Shown piece after piece: positions 43,180-52,162 of a stretch of DNA of 64,000 nt (its first letter is position 1; every line of letters begins with the position of its first letter). Both the position numbers and the translations under genes were made by a program. Origin of the DNA: Streptomyces sp. AJS327 (GTDB lineage: Bacteria > Actinomycetota > Actinomycetes > Streptomycetales > Streptomycetaceae); assembly GCF_013450295.1 (NCBI RefSeq), contig NZ_SKBR01000004.1, forward strand, positions 609,501 to 673,500, in the 5' to 3' direction. Under the pieces are notes generated by a model, which was given only the letters and a program-made list of their open reading frames with translations, was not told where the DNA came from and ran no database searches.

Positions 43180-43815
43180 TCAGCCCTCGCCGCCCCGCGT
43201 CCCGTCGGGGCCGGGGCCGTCCGGGGGCCGGACCGCGTGGCTCGCGTGGATCGCCGCGACGAGGCGCCGCCGCAGGGCCTCCGGGTCGCGGGTGCTGAGT
43301 TCCCAGCGCTTGGGGCCCGGCGGGATGTTCTCGTGGGCGGCGACCCGCCACGGGATCCGCCGCTTGGCCAACTGCCGTGCGGGGTGGGGGTCGAGGCCCT
43401 CGACGATGACCGTGCCCCGCAGGAGCGGGTTCTGGCGGTAGCTCCGGGACGCCCGCTCGGCCATCGGGGCGTCCGACGCGAAGCGGGTGCGCGTCCCCAC
43501 CTCGACCCGGGCGGGGTCGATGGTGGACAGCGGCACGACGTAGGCGTAGGTGCCGGGGAGTTCGGTACGCAGGACCAGCCCGTGCTCGTGGATCCGGTGC
43601 TGGAGCAGGAACCACTCCGAGACCCCGTACACCATCGGCACACCGATCAGCAGGAGGACCAGCAGCCCGATGAGGGGCCCCGGCGGGCCGAACCCCGCGG
43701 GGATCGCGAACACCGCCGCGAAGACCAACGGGCCCAGCCAGCCCGCCGGATGACGTGGCCGGTCCACGTGGATCGCTCTGCCCAGCTCGGCCGGAAGCGC
43801 GCGGCGTGGAAACAC
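43180..43815 (-). CDS. PH-domain-like membrane protein
   Basis: The 211-residue protein has two hydrophobic helices near the N-terminus (LGPLVFAAVFAIPAGF and LIGLLVLLLIGVPMVYGV) in hairpin form. A beta-rich cytoplasmic domain follows (YGVSEWFLLQHRIHEHGLVLRTE...ARVEVGTRTRF), as in bacterial PH/YdbT-like proteins. GTG at 43815 has GGGAGGAG 4-5 nt upstream, which fixes the start. Function unknown. A 273-bp gap with no other gene separates it from the divergent neighbour. Confidence 0.7.
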   Translation of the reverse strand: MFPRRALPAELGRAIHVDRPRHPAGWLGPLVFAAVFAIPAGFGPPGPLIGLLVLLLIGVPMVYGVSEWFLLQHRIHEHGLVLRTELPGTYAYVVPLSTIDPARVEVGTRTRFASDAPMAERASRSYRQNPLLRGTVIVEGLDPHPARQLAKRRIPWRVAAHENIPPGPKRWELSTRDPEALRRRLVAAIHASHAVRPPDGPGPDGTRGGEG

Positions 43816-44088
43816 GGGTCTCCTCCCGCGACCTCGCCCGCACGCGAACGTCCGGGCGGCGTCGTGTCGTTGGATCGGGCGACGCCGGACCGGAATGTCG
43901 TGGGCTCGGGGTGACGTCGGACCGATGGGACGTTGTGCGCCGAGACGCCGCCGCCGCGCTGTACGGTTCCCGACGGACGGTCCGGCGGCCACCGCGTTCC
44001 GTCACCGGGCCACCCGGCCCGGGTGTGCGGGTCGTCACGTGGCCGGAGGCTCCCGCGGCCGGGGGACTCCGGGTGAGGGGGAACGGTC

Positions 44089-44649
44089 ATGCCATCAGCG
44101 CCACACACCAACGAATCGCCGCACCAAGGAGGTTGGTGGGACGAGCACCGATACGAGGTGCTGGTCTCCACCCCGGAGGTCCGCGAGGCGGTCAGCGCCA
44201 GCGCCGCCGGGGCACGCGCCCCGATGAGCGCGGAGGAGTTCCTCGCCCGGGCGTTCGCGGTACTGCCGTTCGTGGGCCACCAGGCGGTCCACGGCGCCGC
44301 CCACGGCAACCGGCTCGGGAGGAGACTGGGGCTGCGGACCGGTAGGACGCGCGAGGAGGCGCTCCCCCGGCCGGTGGGCTGGGTCACCACCGCCGTGCTC
44401 TGCTCCCTCGCCCGGCACGCCCAGCCGGTCAGCGCGGTGGAACAGCACGCGGACGGCTGCACGCTGACCGCCGAGATCCCCTCCGACGCCCGCACCTTCG
44501 GCGGTGTGCTGACGGTCACCGTCGGCCGGGGCGCCGAGGGCCACACCACGGTGCGGGCCCGGGCCGAGATCCCCGGTCAGCTCCTGGACTGGGGCAGGAG
44601 CAGGCAGGCCCTCGACACTCTCCTCGCCGACCTCCGGTGCCCCGGGTGA
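44089..44649 (+). CDS. Hypothetical protein
   Basis: The 186-residue soluble protein begins MPSAPHTNESPHQGGWWDEH. Helical first half (VREAVSASAAGARAPMSAEEFLARAF) and beta-rich second half (GCTLTAEIPSDARTFGGVLTVTVGRG). AGGGGG lies 8 nt before ATG. I do not recognise the family. It is convergent with the BRCT/WD40 gene and shares the hairpin that holds both stop codons. Confidence 0.65.
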   Translation: MPSAPHTNESPHQGGWWDEHRYEVLVSTPEVREAVSASAAGARAPMSAEEFLARAFAVLPFVGHQAVHGAAHGNRLGRRLGLRTGRTREEALPRPVGWVTTAVLCSLARHAQPVSAVEQHADGCTLTAEIPSDARTFGGVLTVTVGRGAEGHTTVRARAEIPGQLLDWGRSRQALDTLLADLRCPG

Positions 44650-44696
44650 CCCACCCGGCGGGGACGGGTGGCGGGGCGGGGGAGCCCGGTGGGTCA
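44647..44696. terminator. Inverted repeat containing both convergent stop codons
   Basis: TGACCCACCCGG (44647-44658) pairs with its near complement at 44685-44696 with one mismatch. Each arm starts with the stop codon of one of the two converging genes. It is a likely shared terminator. Confidence 0.5.
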
Positions 44697-46757
44697 GATG
44701 TCGGCGTCGTCGATGACCTCGTGGGGGTACCGGTGGACGAAGTCGGAGGTGAAGGAGTCGTAGCGGAGCCGCGGTGAGGCGGTCTCGGCGTCCGGCCAGA
44801 TATCGAACCGGCCCCAGCGCAGCGGCCAGGAGTAGCGGCGGTCGACCGTCCACGCCTGCACTGCCTCCACCTCCTCCCGCCGCTCGGGCGGTGCGATGGC
44901 GGACTCCGGCTCGACGGGGAGGCACCAGGTCTCCTCGTCGAGGGCGAAGACGATGCCCCACAGCTCCTCCATCGCCTCCTCCGCCAGCGGCGGTTCGGCG
45001 TCCGGGGTACGCAGGAAGGTGTAGTCGCCGAGGAGTTCACCGGTCACGGCACACAGGAACCGCAGGGACCGGGGTCCGGCGGCGACGAGGACGTCCCCCG
45101 CGCCCCAGACCAGCCCGAGCGCGTCGTACGGCGCGTTCTCGGTGCGCAGCAACTCCGGCTCCGCGCCGTCCAGGGCCCAGATCTCGACGCCGCCGTCGTG
45201 TGTGAGGAGGGCCGCCCGCTCGCCGGAGGGCGCCCAGGCCCACGGCTCGAAGTCGGTGCCGCCCTGCGCCCGTGCCGGCTGGACGGGCAGGTGGTGGCGG
45301 TGGACGCCGTCCTCGTAGAGGTGCACACCGGGCTGCGGGGAGCCGGGGCCGAGTACCGCGGCCAGCCGGGCCACCGATCCCCGGGCCGCCCAGTACAGCC
45401 CGGCGTTGGCCCGCCCGAGGGTGCGCTTCGGGAGCAGGTCGGCGGGCTCCCGCCCGCCGGAGCGCTCCACCTCCTCGCCGGTCTCGGCGTCGAGGAAGTG
45501 GATCCGCCGCCGCTGGGTGTGCGCCAGGTAGCGAAAGTCGGGGCTCCAGGCGGACACGTCACCGACCGGGGCGTGCCATCGCACCTCCCCGCGCTCCAGG
45601 TCGACGACGAACGCGTCGCGCCGCCCACGGGAGTAGAGCCGCTGGCCGTCGGCGGACCACTGGGGGTTCTCCACCCAGAGCGACCGGGGATGCCGTCCGT
45701 CCCGCGAGGTGGGCAGCTTCGCGTCCAGCCAGAACGGGTGCTGTTTCGGGGCCCGTTCGGCGGGCCAGTGCAGCCTCCCCCGGTCCAGCGGGACCAGAGC
45801 GCCGTTCACCCCCTCACGCTTCGCCTTCCCGGCCGCTATGTAGGCGCGGCGGCCGTCGGGGTGCAGCGCCCAGGAGGGCGGGCGGGGCACTCCGGGCGTC
45901 ACGTCGGCGGCGGACCAGGGCTCGATGGACGCGCCGAACGGGTCCCAGGTGCTGACCTCGTTGGTGTTGACGACCATGCCGAGCGTCCGGCCGTCGGCGG
46001 ACCACTGCATGGTGCGCCGGTGGCCGTACCAACCGAGCCCGCCCTCAACGAAGTCGAGGGTGTTGACGCAGCGGCCGGTGGCCAGCTCCCAGACCTGGAG
46101 GACACCGTTCTCCCCGTACTGGTCCTCGTGGTACCAGCTGCCGGTGGCCAGGTGGTGGCCGTCGGGGCTCAACGCCAGCGCGACCAGCGTCGAACGGTGG
46201 CCGTAGGGGCGGCTGAGCAGGGTGCCGTAGCTCCGCACCCCGTCGGTCGCGACGCGGTGCGCCGGGGTCACGCCGTGCGCCGCCTCCAGCTCCGACAGCC
46301 GCTCCCGCAGCGGCAACAGGTCCCGCTCGGGGAGGAAGCGCGCCCAGTCCGCCTCGTCCAGCAGCTCCACGAGCCGGTCCGGTTCCGCGTCGCGCAGCTC
46401 GGCGTGGTCGACGAACCGCGCGGGCGCCTCCGGCGGGGCCGCGTCGCCCGACACGTCCTCCAGCTCCGGGGTGGCCCCCGGGGCGTCGTCGGGGGAGGGT
46501 TCGTCGGGGCGCTCCACCTCGTCCAGCGCGCGCAGCAGCGCCTCCTCGTTCTCGTACTGGAGGATGCCCTCGGCGCTCGCCCGCTCGCAGTCCTCCCGCT
46601 CCCCCTCGGACAGCCGCTCGCCGACGAACAGTACGTCCGTTTCGGCCAGTTCGTCCGTCACCCGTACCCCGGCGGCCCGCAGTCGCCGCTCGGCCTCGCC
46701 CTCGTCGAGAGTCGTGAAGGTGCCGCGAATCCCGACGGCGCGGTTCCTGATGTCCAT
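44694..46757 (-). CDS. BRCT-like plus WD40 beta-propeller protein
   Basis: The 687-residue protein has an N-terminal BRCT-like domain of about 85 residues (IRGTFTTLDEGEAERRLRAAGVRVTDELAETDVLFVGERLSEGE). A Pro/Glu/Asp linker and a helical spacer follow. A WD40-type propeller runs from about 205 to 620, with recognisable blades: VALALSPDGHHLATGSWYH, GVLQVWELATGRCVNTLDF, MQWSADGRTLGMVV and VSAWSPDFRYLAHTQ. No enzymatic motif is seen. A scaffold or sensing role is likely. Start at 46757 (MDIRNRAVGIRGTF) because the BRCT fold begins right there. Confidence 0.7.
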   Translation of the reverse strand: MDIRNRAVGIRGTFTTLDEGEAERRLRAAGVRVTDELAETDVLFVGERLSEGEREDCERASAEGILQYENEEALLRALDEVERPDEPSPDDAPGATPELEDVSGDAAPPEAPARFVDHAELRDAEPDRLVELLDEADWARFLPERDLLPLRERLSELEAAHGVTPAHRVATDGVRSYGTLLSRPYGHRSTLVALALSPDGHHLATGSWYHEDQYGENGVLQVWELATGRCVNTLDFVEGGLGWYGHRRTMQWSADGRTLGMVVNTNEVSTWDPFGASIEPWSAADVTPGVPRPPSWALHPDGRRAYIAAGKAKREGVNGALVPLDRGRLHWPAERAPKQHPFWLDAKLPTSRDGRHPRSLWVENPQWSADGQRLYSRGRRDAFVVDLERGEVRWHAPVGDVSAWSPDFRYLAHTQRRRIHFLDAETGEEVERSGGREPADLLPKRTLGRANAGLYWAARGSVARLAAVLGPGSPQPGVHLYEDGVHRHHLPVQPARAQGGTDFEPWAWAPSGERAALLTHDGGVEIWALDGAEPELLRTENAPYDALGLVWGAGDVLVAAGPRSLRFLCAVTGELLGDYTFLRTPDAEPPLAEEAMEELWGIVFALDEETWCLPVEPESAIAPPERREEVEAVQAWTVDRRYSWPLRWGRFDIWPDAETASPRLRYDSFTSDFVHRYPHEVIDDADI

Positions 46758-46795
46758 GCCGGGCGACCCTATTACCCCCGGGCGACACCGCGAGA

Positions 46796-46836
46796 CACGC
46801 CTCCGGCCTCCGAACGGCACGCCTCCGGCCTCCGAA
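46796..46836. repeat. 19-bp direct repeat
   Basis: CACGCCTCCGGCCTCCGAA occurs at 46796-46814 and 46818-46836, in the 369-bp gap (46758-47126) between the NLR gene and the BRCT/WD40 gene. Nothing else is recognised in that gap. Confidence 0.65.
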
Positions 46837-47126
46837 GAGGTCCCGGGACGCCCCGGGTTGGGCCGGGTTCGCGGACGGCTCCCGCGAGCCTCGTCCGGTG
46901 GCCCCTCCGGCGGTCGTCGAGCGGTTCTCCGGCGGCCGTGCGGGGGCCGACCGGTGGCCGTCCGTGTGGTGGCCGGGGAAGGGCTGGGGCGGAGCGGCCG
47001 CCGAGCCGGGGTGTGGCCGGGGTGGATGCCCTCCCGCCTCGGTCAACGCCTCGCCCACCCGGCGGGGTTGAGGCCGTCCGTCCCGCTCCCGCTCCGGCCG
47101 CGCCTCCGTGCCAGCCCCGTGTGTGG

Positions 47127-49655
47127 TCAGCCCGGCGGCGCGTCCTCCGCCCCGCTCCCCGTCGGCCCCTCGGTGCCGGGGGCCGGTGCCGCGAGGGTCG
47201 CCAGGAAGGTCTCGGCGGCGGCGGTCTCGGCGGCGCCGATACGGCGGTAGCGGGCCACCGCCTCCCGCTGGTCGGCCAGCGCCTCGCGGACGTTCCCGGC
47301 CGCCGCCCGGCAGTGGGCCGCGCCCTCCAGCGCGCGGGCCTCGTCCAGCGGGCTGTGCACCCGCCGGGCCAGTTCCAGCGCGCGCTGGAAGACGGCGAGC
47401 GCGGGGCCCGGACCGTCCGCCTCCGCGAGCAGCGCTCCCGTGCTGTTCAGCACCTCGGCCTCGCCCTGCACGTCCCCCAGGTCGTGGAACAGGGCCCGGG
47501 ACTGGCCGAGGAGCTGGCGTGCCGAGGGGTACTCGCCGGTCAGCTGCCGGACGCGGCCCAGGGTGCGCAGCGCGTCGGCCTCGCCGTGCTGGTAGCCGAT
47601 GGCCCGCATCAACGTCAGGGCCCGGCCCAGGAGTTCGGCGGCCTCCGGGTAGTCGCCGGTGAGCATCCGCACCCGGCCCAGCTCCTGGAGCGCGTCGGCC
47701 TCGCTCTGCTGGTAGCCGGCGGCGTGGTGCAGCTCCAGGGCCCCCTGGAGGAACGTGCTCGCCTCGGCGTACTCCCCGGTGAGGGTCCGCACCCGGCCGA
47801 GCGCCCAGAGCGAACCGGCCTCGCCCCGGGGGAACCCACCCGCGCGGAACAACTCCAGGGAACGCTGGAGGAGTTCGGCGGCCTCGGGGTACTCCCCGGT
47901 CACCGTCCGCAGGCGGCCGAGCGCCCATAGCCCTCCGGCCTCGCCCAGTTCGAAACCGACCTCGCGGATGAGGACGAGGGCCCGCTGGAGCAGCGCGGCG
48001 GCCTCCTCGTACTCCCCGGTCCAGGTCCGCACGCGGCCCAGCGCCCACCGCGCGTGCGCCTCGCTGAACGGGTCACCGGTCCGCCGCCCGATCTCGGCGG
48101 CGGCCTCGTGCAGCCTGACCGCCTCGCCCCACGGCCCCTGCTGACGCAGGAACGCGGTGAGCGCGATGTGCAGGGCGACGACGCGGTCGTCCCGCCCGGT
48201 GGCCAGGGCGTGCCGGGCGCAGGCGAGCAGGTTGGGGTGCTCCACGCGCATCCAGCGCACGGCCTCCCCGTAGGTGGCGAACCGCGGTGCGGCGACGCCT
48301 TCCCCGGCGGCGGGATCGGCCAGCAGCGGGGTGTCGGTGAGATGGCGGTCGGCCATGCCCGCGACGTGCTGGTAGTAGTCCAGCAGCCGTGCCGCGGCCG
48401 GTTCGCGGCTGGCGGGCGGGTCCTGGGCGAGAAGGGTGCGGCTGTAGGAGCGCAGCAGGTCGTGGAGGCGGTAGCGGCCGGTGGCGGGCTGCTCGATGAG
48501 GTGTTCCTCGTAGAGCGCCGCCAGCAGCGCGCGCGCCTCGGCCAGGGGCACGTCCGCCAGCGCGGCGGTGGCGTAACCGTCCACCTCACCACCGGGATGC
48601 AGGCTCAGATGGCGGAACAGCCGCCGCCGAGCAGGTGGTTGGGCCCCGTAGGACATGTCGAAGGCGGCGGCCACCGCCCTGCCCGTAGTGGTGGTCAACT
48701 CCCCGAGGAGGTCCGGCGGATCGGCCGAACGGAGGCGAACGGTCAGCTCGGTGAGGTCCGTTCCGCCGTGCCGGAGCCGGCCGGCTGCCAGCGAGATGGC
48801 CAGCGGCAACCTGCCCAGCATGCCGACCAGTTCGGCCACCAGCGGGACCTCGTCCGGCGTGGGAGTGTGCCGGGACAGCCGGTTGAGGAGCAGCGCGGCC
48901 TCGTCGGGCGGGAGCACGTCCAGCGCGAGGGAGTCCGTGCTCTCGAAGGCCACCAGCCGGTTCCGGCTGGTGATCAGCACGAGGGCGCCGGGACCGCCCG
49001 GGAGCAGCGGCTCGATCTGCCCCTCGTTCAGCGCGTCGTCCAGGACCAGCAGGACCCGCCGCCCGGCCAGCCGGTCCCGCCAGCGCCGCGCCCGCCCGTC
49101 CAGCGTGGCGGGGATCTCCTGCGGGGCCATCCCCTCGCCGATGAGCAGTGACTCCAGGACCGTTGACGGGTCCGCCGGCTCCCGCCCGGGCGTGTGCGCG
49201 TCCAGCCGGACGAAGAGCTGCCCGTCCGGGAAGCGGTCCGCGAGCGTGTGCGCGGCGCGGGTGACGAGGGTGGTCTTGCCGACGCCCGGCATACCGTCGA
49301 CGGTGTGGACGGCGACCACCCCGCCCGTCCCGGCGGCGCTGAGCAGCCGGGCGAGTTCCGCCTCGCGGCCGGTGAAGGTCGGTAGGTCGCGCGGGAGTTC
49401 GCGGGCGGGGCCGGTGGCGGCGGTGGGGCGGGGGCTCTCGTAGACGGTGATGTCGCGCCCGGCCTCGTACACCCGGGCCCGGTCCCTGGCGTGCGTGGTC
49501 TGGCGCACCGTCCCCGGCGGGTCGGCGGGGTCGCTCCGGTCCGTCCGCCCTGGCGGCTCCGATGGTTCCGGAGGCTTCAGGGGCTTCGGTGGTTCCGGGG
49601 GACCCGGTGGGCCGGGGGGATCCGCGGGGCCCGGGGGTCCCGTCGGGGGTGTCAC
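47127..49655 (-). CDS. NLR-like STAND protein: amyloid-type motif, NB-ARC NTPase and TPR sensor
   Basis: The 842-residue protein has a Pro-rich start (1-50), a short motif at 56-73 (ARDRARVYEAGRDITVYE), then an NB-ARC NTPase: Walker A GMPGVGKTT at 121-129, Walker B VLLVLDD near 202-207, sensor LVLITSR near 225-231, and a GRLPLAISLAAGRL box. A winged-helix region and seven or so tetratricopeptide repeats with a 40-residue period (LGRVRTLTGEYAEAS type) complete it. No DNA-binding SARP domain is present. GTG at 49655 overlaps the TGA of the upstream gene in GTGA, so translation is coupled. It likely senses a trigger through the TPRs and nucleates the partner through the shared motif. Confidence 0.85.
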   Translation of the reverse strand: MTPPTGPPGPADPPGPPGPPEPPKPLKPPEPSEPPGRTDRSDPADPPGTVRQTTHARDRARVYEAGRDITVYESPRPTAATGPARELPRDLPTFTGREAELARLLSAAGTGGVVAVHTVDGMPGVGKTTLVTRAAHTLADRFPDGQLFVRLDAHTPGREPADPSTVLESLLIGEGMAPQEIPATLDGRARRWRDRLAGRRVLLVLDDALNEGQIEPLLPGGPGALVLITSRNRLVAFESTDSLALDVLPPDEAALLLNRLSRHTPTPDEVPLVAELVGMLGRLPLAISLAAGRLRHGGTDLTELTVRLRSADPPDLLGELTTTTGRAVAAAFDMSYGAQPPARRRLFRHLSLHPGGEVDGYATAALADVPLAEARALLAALYEEHLIEQPATGRYRLHDLLRSYSRTLLAQDPPASREPAAARLLDYYQHVAGMADRHLTDTPLLADPAAGEGVAAPRFATYGEAVRWMRVEHPNLLACARHALATGRDDRVVALHIALTAFLRQQGPWGEAVRLHEAAAEIGRRTGDPFSEAHARWALGRVRTWTGEYEEAAALLQRALVLIREVGFELGEAGGLWALGRLRTVTGEYPEAAELLQRSLELFRAGGFPRGEAGSLWALGRVRTLTGEYAEASTFLQGALELHHAAGYQQSEADALQELGRVRMLTGDYPEAAELLGRALTLMRAIGYQHGEADALRTLGRVRQLTGEYPSARQLLGQSRALFHDLGDVQGEAEVLNSTGALLAEADGPGPALAVFQRALELARRVHSPLDEARALEGAAHCRAAAGNVREALADQREAVARYRRIGAAETAAAETFLATLAAPAPGTEGPTGSGAEDAPPG

Positions 49656-50095
49656 GCTTCGGTGATGTGCTGGTCGCGCCCGGCCACGTACACCCGGGCA
49701 CTGTCCCGGGCGTCGACGTGCTGCACGACGCGCCGCACCGGCTCCCGCTCCTCGGGCGGCAGCACGGGGACGAGCCGTTCCTCCAGCAGCCGCGCCAACT
49801 CCCCGGCCAGTGCCGGGCTCTCCTCCGGGCTCTCCTCCGGGCCCTCCGCCAGCAGCCGCTGGAGGCGCGCGCGCCAGGCGGCGACGAGTTCGCGCTCGGC
49901 GGCGGCTGGATCCGGTTCCTGGCGGGCGGCCAGGACCTGCCCCCGCAGGGTCGTGAGGTCGGTGTCGACGCCGTCCTCCCGCCCGGGGCGCACGCGCCCC
50001 CACCAGGCGGTCACGGCGGTTCTGACCTGCTCCCAGCTGTCCGTGGCCATGGCGCTGACCAGCGCGGTGCTCGCGGCCAGGACGATCGGGTCCAT
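49652..50095 (-). CDS. Bell-like helical effector with C-terminal amyloid-type signalling motif
   Basis: The 147-residue protein begins MDPIVLAASTALVSAMATDS, a hydrophobic helix start like those of bacterial Bell domains (the counterpart of fungal HeLo cell-death domains). Residues 20-125 are predicted helical by composition. Residues 129-146 (ARDSARVYVAGRDQHITE) match 12 of 18 positions of a motif in the downstream NLR. The reading frame ends inside the start of that gene (4-nt overlap). The arrangement suggests that the NLR templates assembly of this protein, whose N-terminal helix would then attack the membrane. ATG at 50095 has GGGGG 5 nt upstream; GTG at 50101 is possible. Confidence 0.75.
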   Translation of the reverse strand: MDPIVLAASTALVSAMATDSWEQVRTAVTAWWGRVRPGREDGVDTDLTTLRGQVLAARQEPDPAAAERELVAAWRARLQRLLAEGPEESPEESPALAGELARLLEERLVPVLPPEEREPVRRVVQHVDARDSARVYVAGRDQHITEA

Positions 50096-50143
50096 ACACA
50101 CCCCCGGGGACGCCGTGGGGGTTGACTCTAGGCGATGGGACTG

Positions 50144-51430
50144 TCACCGGGAACGAGCGTTCCGGCCGTCCCCGCGCCCTCCCGCCGTGGCCGGGGAGGC
50201 CGCGTCGTTCCCCGAACCCCCGGTGGCCGGGCGGGCGTTGGTGGTCGGGCGCAAGGTCAGGGCGAGGGACAGCACCATCAGCGCCGTCGCCGCGACCGGC
50301 AGGAACCGTACGTCGGCCACGCTGACCACCGCCCCGCCGAGCGCCCCCGCGACCCCGGTGCCCAGGTAGAGACCGGAGATGTTCAGCGCGAGCGCGGTCA
50401 TCCCGGCGGACGGACCGGCCGCCGCGAGGACCAAGCCCTGTACCGGTGGCGCGAGGCCCCAGGCGAAGAGACCCCAGCAGGCGATCACCGCGAGGAGGAC
50501 GAGACGGCTGTCCACCCCGGTGAGGACCAGCGCCGCGGCGAGTCCCAGCGCCACCGCGTGCCCCCCGAGCACCGTCCGCAGCGTCCGCCTGGGCCCCCAG
50601 ACGTCCGTGAGCCGCCCCGCCAGCAGCGCACCGGCCAGACCCGCCACACCGACCAGGAACAGCGCCAGGGGCAGCGGACCGGAGGCCCCCGAGGACGCGG
50701 AGGCCCCGGCGGAGACCCGTGCCGTGTAGGGGCCGAGGTAGGTGTAGAACATCAGGCCGCCGCTGGCCGCGAGGAAGGTCACCGAGACGAGTCGCAGCAC
50801 GGCCGTGTTCCGTAGCGGCGCCAGCCGTTCGCGCAGGGGCACCGGGGCCCCGCCCGGCACCGACGGCGCGGTGAGCAGGAACCCGCAGACCGCGACCGTG
50901 CCCACGGCGGCGATCAGCCAGAACGTGGCCCGCCAGCCCAGCGCGCCGCCCAGCCAGGAGCCCAGCGGTACGCCGGTGAACAGCGCCGCGGTCATGCCCG
51001 CCGTCACCACCCCCAGGTAGCGGCCCTGTTCCCCCGGTGGGGCACCGGCCGCCGCCGTGGCGAAGGCGGCCGCGGCGACGATCGCGGCGGCCAGCGCGGC
51101 GACGACCCGCGCCGCCATCAGCCACCAGTAGCCGGGCGCCACCGCGGCGGCCACGTTGGCCAGGACGAACGCGGCCAGCGCGGCCGCCATCACGGTGCGG
51201 CGCGGGAACCGCTCGCACACCACCGCCAGCGTCGGCGCGCCCACCGCGTACACCACGGCGAACACGGTCACGAGCTGCCCGGCAGCGCCGGTACTCACCC
51301 CCAGGTCGTCGGCGAGCGCGGGCAGCACCCCCGCGATGACGAACTCGTCGGTGGCCGTGGCCAGCAGCGCCAGGAACACCACGTACAGCCAGCCCGGCAG
51401 CGCGGGCTTCTCTCCGGTTGTCGTACCCAT
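50144..51430 (-). CDS. MFS transporter, DHA1/AraJ-like
   Basis: The 428-residue protein has twelve hydrophobic segments. LATATDEFVIAGVLPALADDLGVSTGAAGQLVTVF is the typical first half of AraJ/sugar-efflux or drug-efflux carriers, and ERFPRRTVM is the loop 2-3 motif. The substrate is unknown. Its promoter region carries a perfect 14-bp palindrome with the spacing expected of a MerR-controlled promoter, and the MerR gene lies directly upstream on the same strand. Confidence 0.87.
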   Translation of the reverse strand: MGTTTGEKPALPGWLYVVFLALLATATDEFVIAGVLPALADDLGVSTGAAGQLVTVFAVVYAVGAPTLAVVCERFPRRTVMAAALAAFVLANVAAAVAPGYWWLMAARVVAALAAAIVAAAAFATAAAGAPPGEQGRYLGVVTAGMTAALFTGVPLGSWLGGALGWRATFWLIAAVGTVAVCGFLLTAPSVPGGAPVPLRERLAPLRNTAVLRLVSVTFLAASGGLMFYTYLGPYTARVSAGASASSGASGPLPLALFLVGVAGLAGALLAGRLTDVWGPRRTLRTVLGGHAVALGLAAALVLTGVDSRLVLLAVIACWGLFAWGLAPPVQGLVLAAAGPSAGMTALALNISGLYLGTGVAGALGGAVVSVADVRFLPVAATALMVLSLALTLRPTTNARPATGGSGNDAASPATAGGRGDGRNARSR

Positions 51431-51449
51431 GCCGTCGGACGGTAGGTAC

Positions 51450-51463
51450 TGACACCGGTGTCA
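51450..51463 (-). promoter_or_regulatory. MerR-type operator in the MFS promoter
   Basis: TGACACCGGTGTCA is a perfect palindrome, 20 bp before the MFS start. On the minus strand it is flanked by TTGAAG, a -35 box, and CTACCG/TACCTA on the other side, with a spacer of 16-19 bp that the palindrome fills. This is the geometry of MerR-activated promoters. Confidence 0.75.
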
Positions 51464-51547
51464 CCTTCAAGTCCGCCGTCGCCCGAGGGCGCGGGCCGCC
51501 GCCACGCGCGGGAGCGGGTGGCGGTTCCGGGGGCGGGTGTGCGGGCT

Positions 51548-51970
51548 TCAGGCTGGGGAGGCCGCCTCGGCGCGGCGCAGCACCTCGCCCAGGTCGCCGT
51601 CCGGCCGCCCGGCACGGAGCGTCGCGATCCGCTCGACCAGCTCGGCCCGGTACCGCTCCAGCTCCGCCGCCTTCTCCTCGACCGCCGCGAGCCGTCCCTC
51701 GTACATCGCGAGGACGCCGTCCGGGCTGTCCCGGCAGGCCAGGAAGTCCTCCGTCTTCATGTCCAGACAGGGGACCACGTGCCCGATGTCGTCCACCGTG
51801 AGCCCGGCGCCGAGCAGCGCCCGGACGTTCATGACCCGGTGCACGCTCCGCTCGTCGTACGCCCGCCAGCCCTTGCCCGTCCGGGCGGCCTCCAGCAGTC
51901 CCCGCTGCTCGTAGTACCGGATCGACCGGCGGCTCGCCCCGGTGCGCCGCGCCAGTTCCCCGATCTGCAT
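51548..51970 (-). CDS. MerR-family regulator of the adjacent MFS gene
   Basis: The 140-residue protein has the MerR winged helix (MQIGELARRTGASRRSIRYYEQRGLLEAART), DERSVHRVMNVRALLGAGLTVDDI and a coiled-coil dimer helix (YEGRLAAVEEKAAELERYRAELVERIATL). Cys near 90 and 102 (VVPCLDMKTEDFLACRD) are spaced 11 apart and could bind a metal or be oxidised, as in SoxR-like members. It is separated from the MFS gene by 117 bp and presumably activates it. ATG at 51970. Confidence 0.88.
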   Translation of the reverse strand: MQIGELARRTGASRRSIRYYEQRGLLEAARTGKGWRAYDERSVHRVMNVRALLGAGLTVDDIGHVVPCLDMKTEDFLACRDSPDGVLAMYEGRLAAVEEKAAELERYRAELVERIATLRAGRPDGDLGEVLRRAEAASPA

Positions 51971-52162
51971 CCCGCTGCCTCCCGGCACTCGTGTGGAGCC
52001 GGACGCTCTGCCGCCCGGCTGGTTCCCTGCCTGGGACAACACCGGACACGGCCGGAAGATGCCCGGCCGCCCCGCCAGCCGGGGAACCGGGAATCGGGTG
52101 GAAACGGGCGGAACCGGACCGGCGCCCCGACGGGCCGACCGGCGCCCGGGCGGGGGAGGGGA

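Noticed and set aside
47127..49655. AfsR/SARP-type antibiotic regulator
   Set aside because: NB-ARC and TPR match AfsR, but there is no N-terminal DNA-binding and BTAD region. The Pro-rich start and motif are not a SARP domain.
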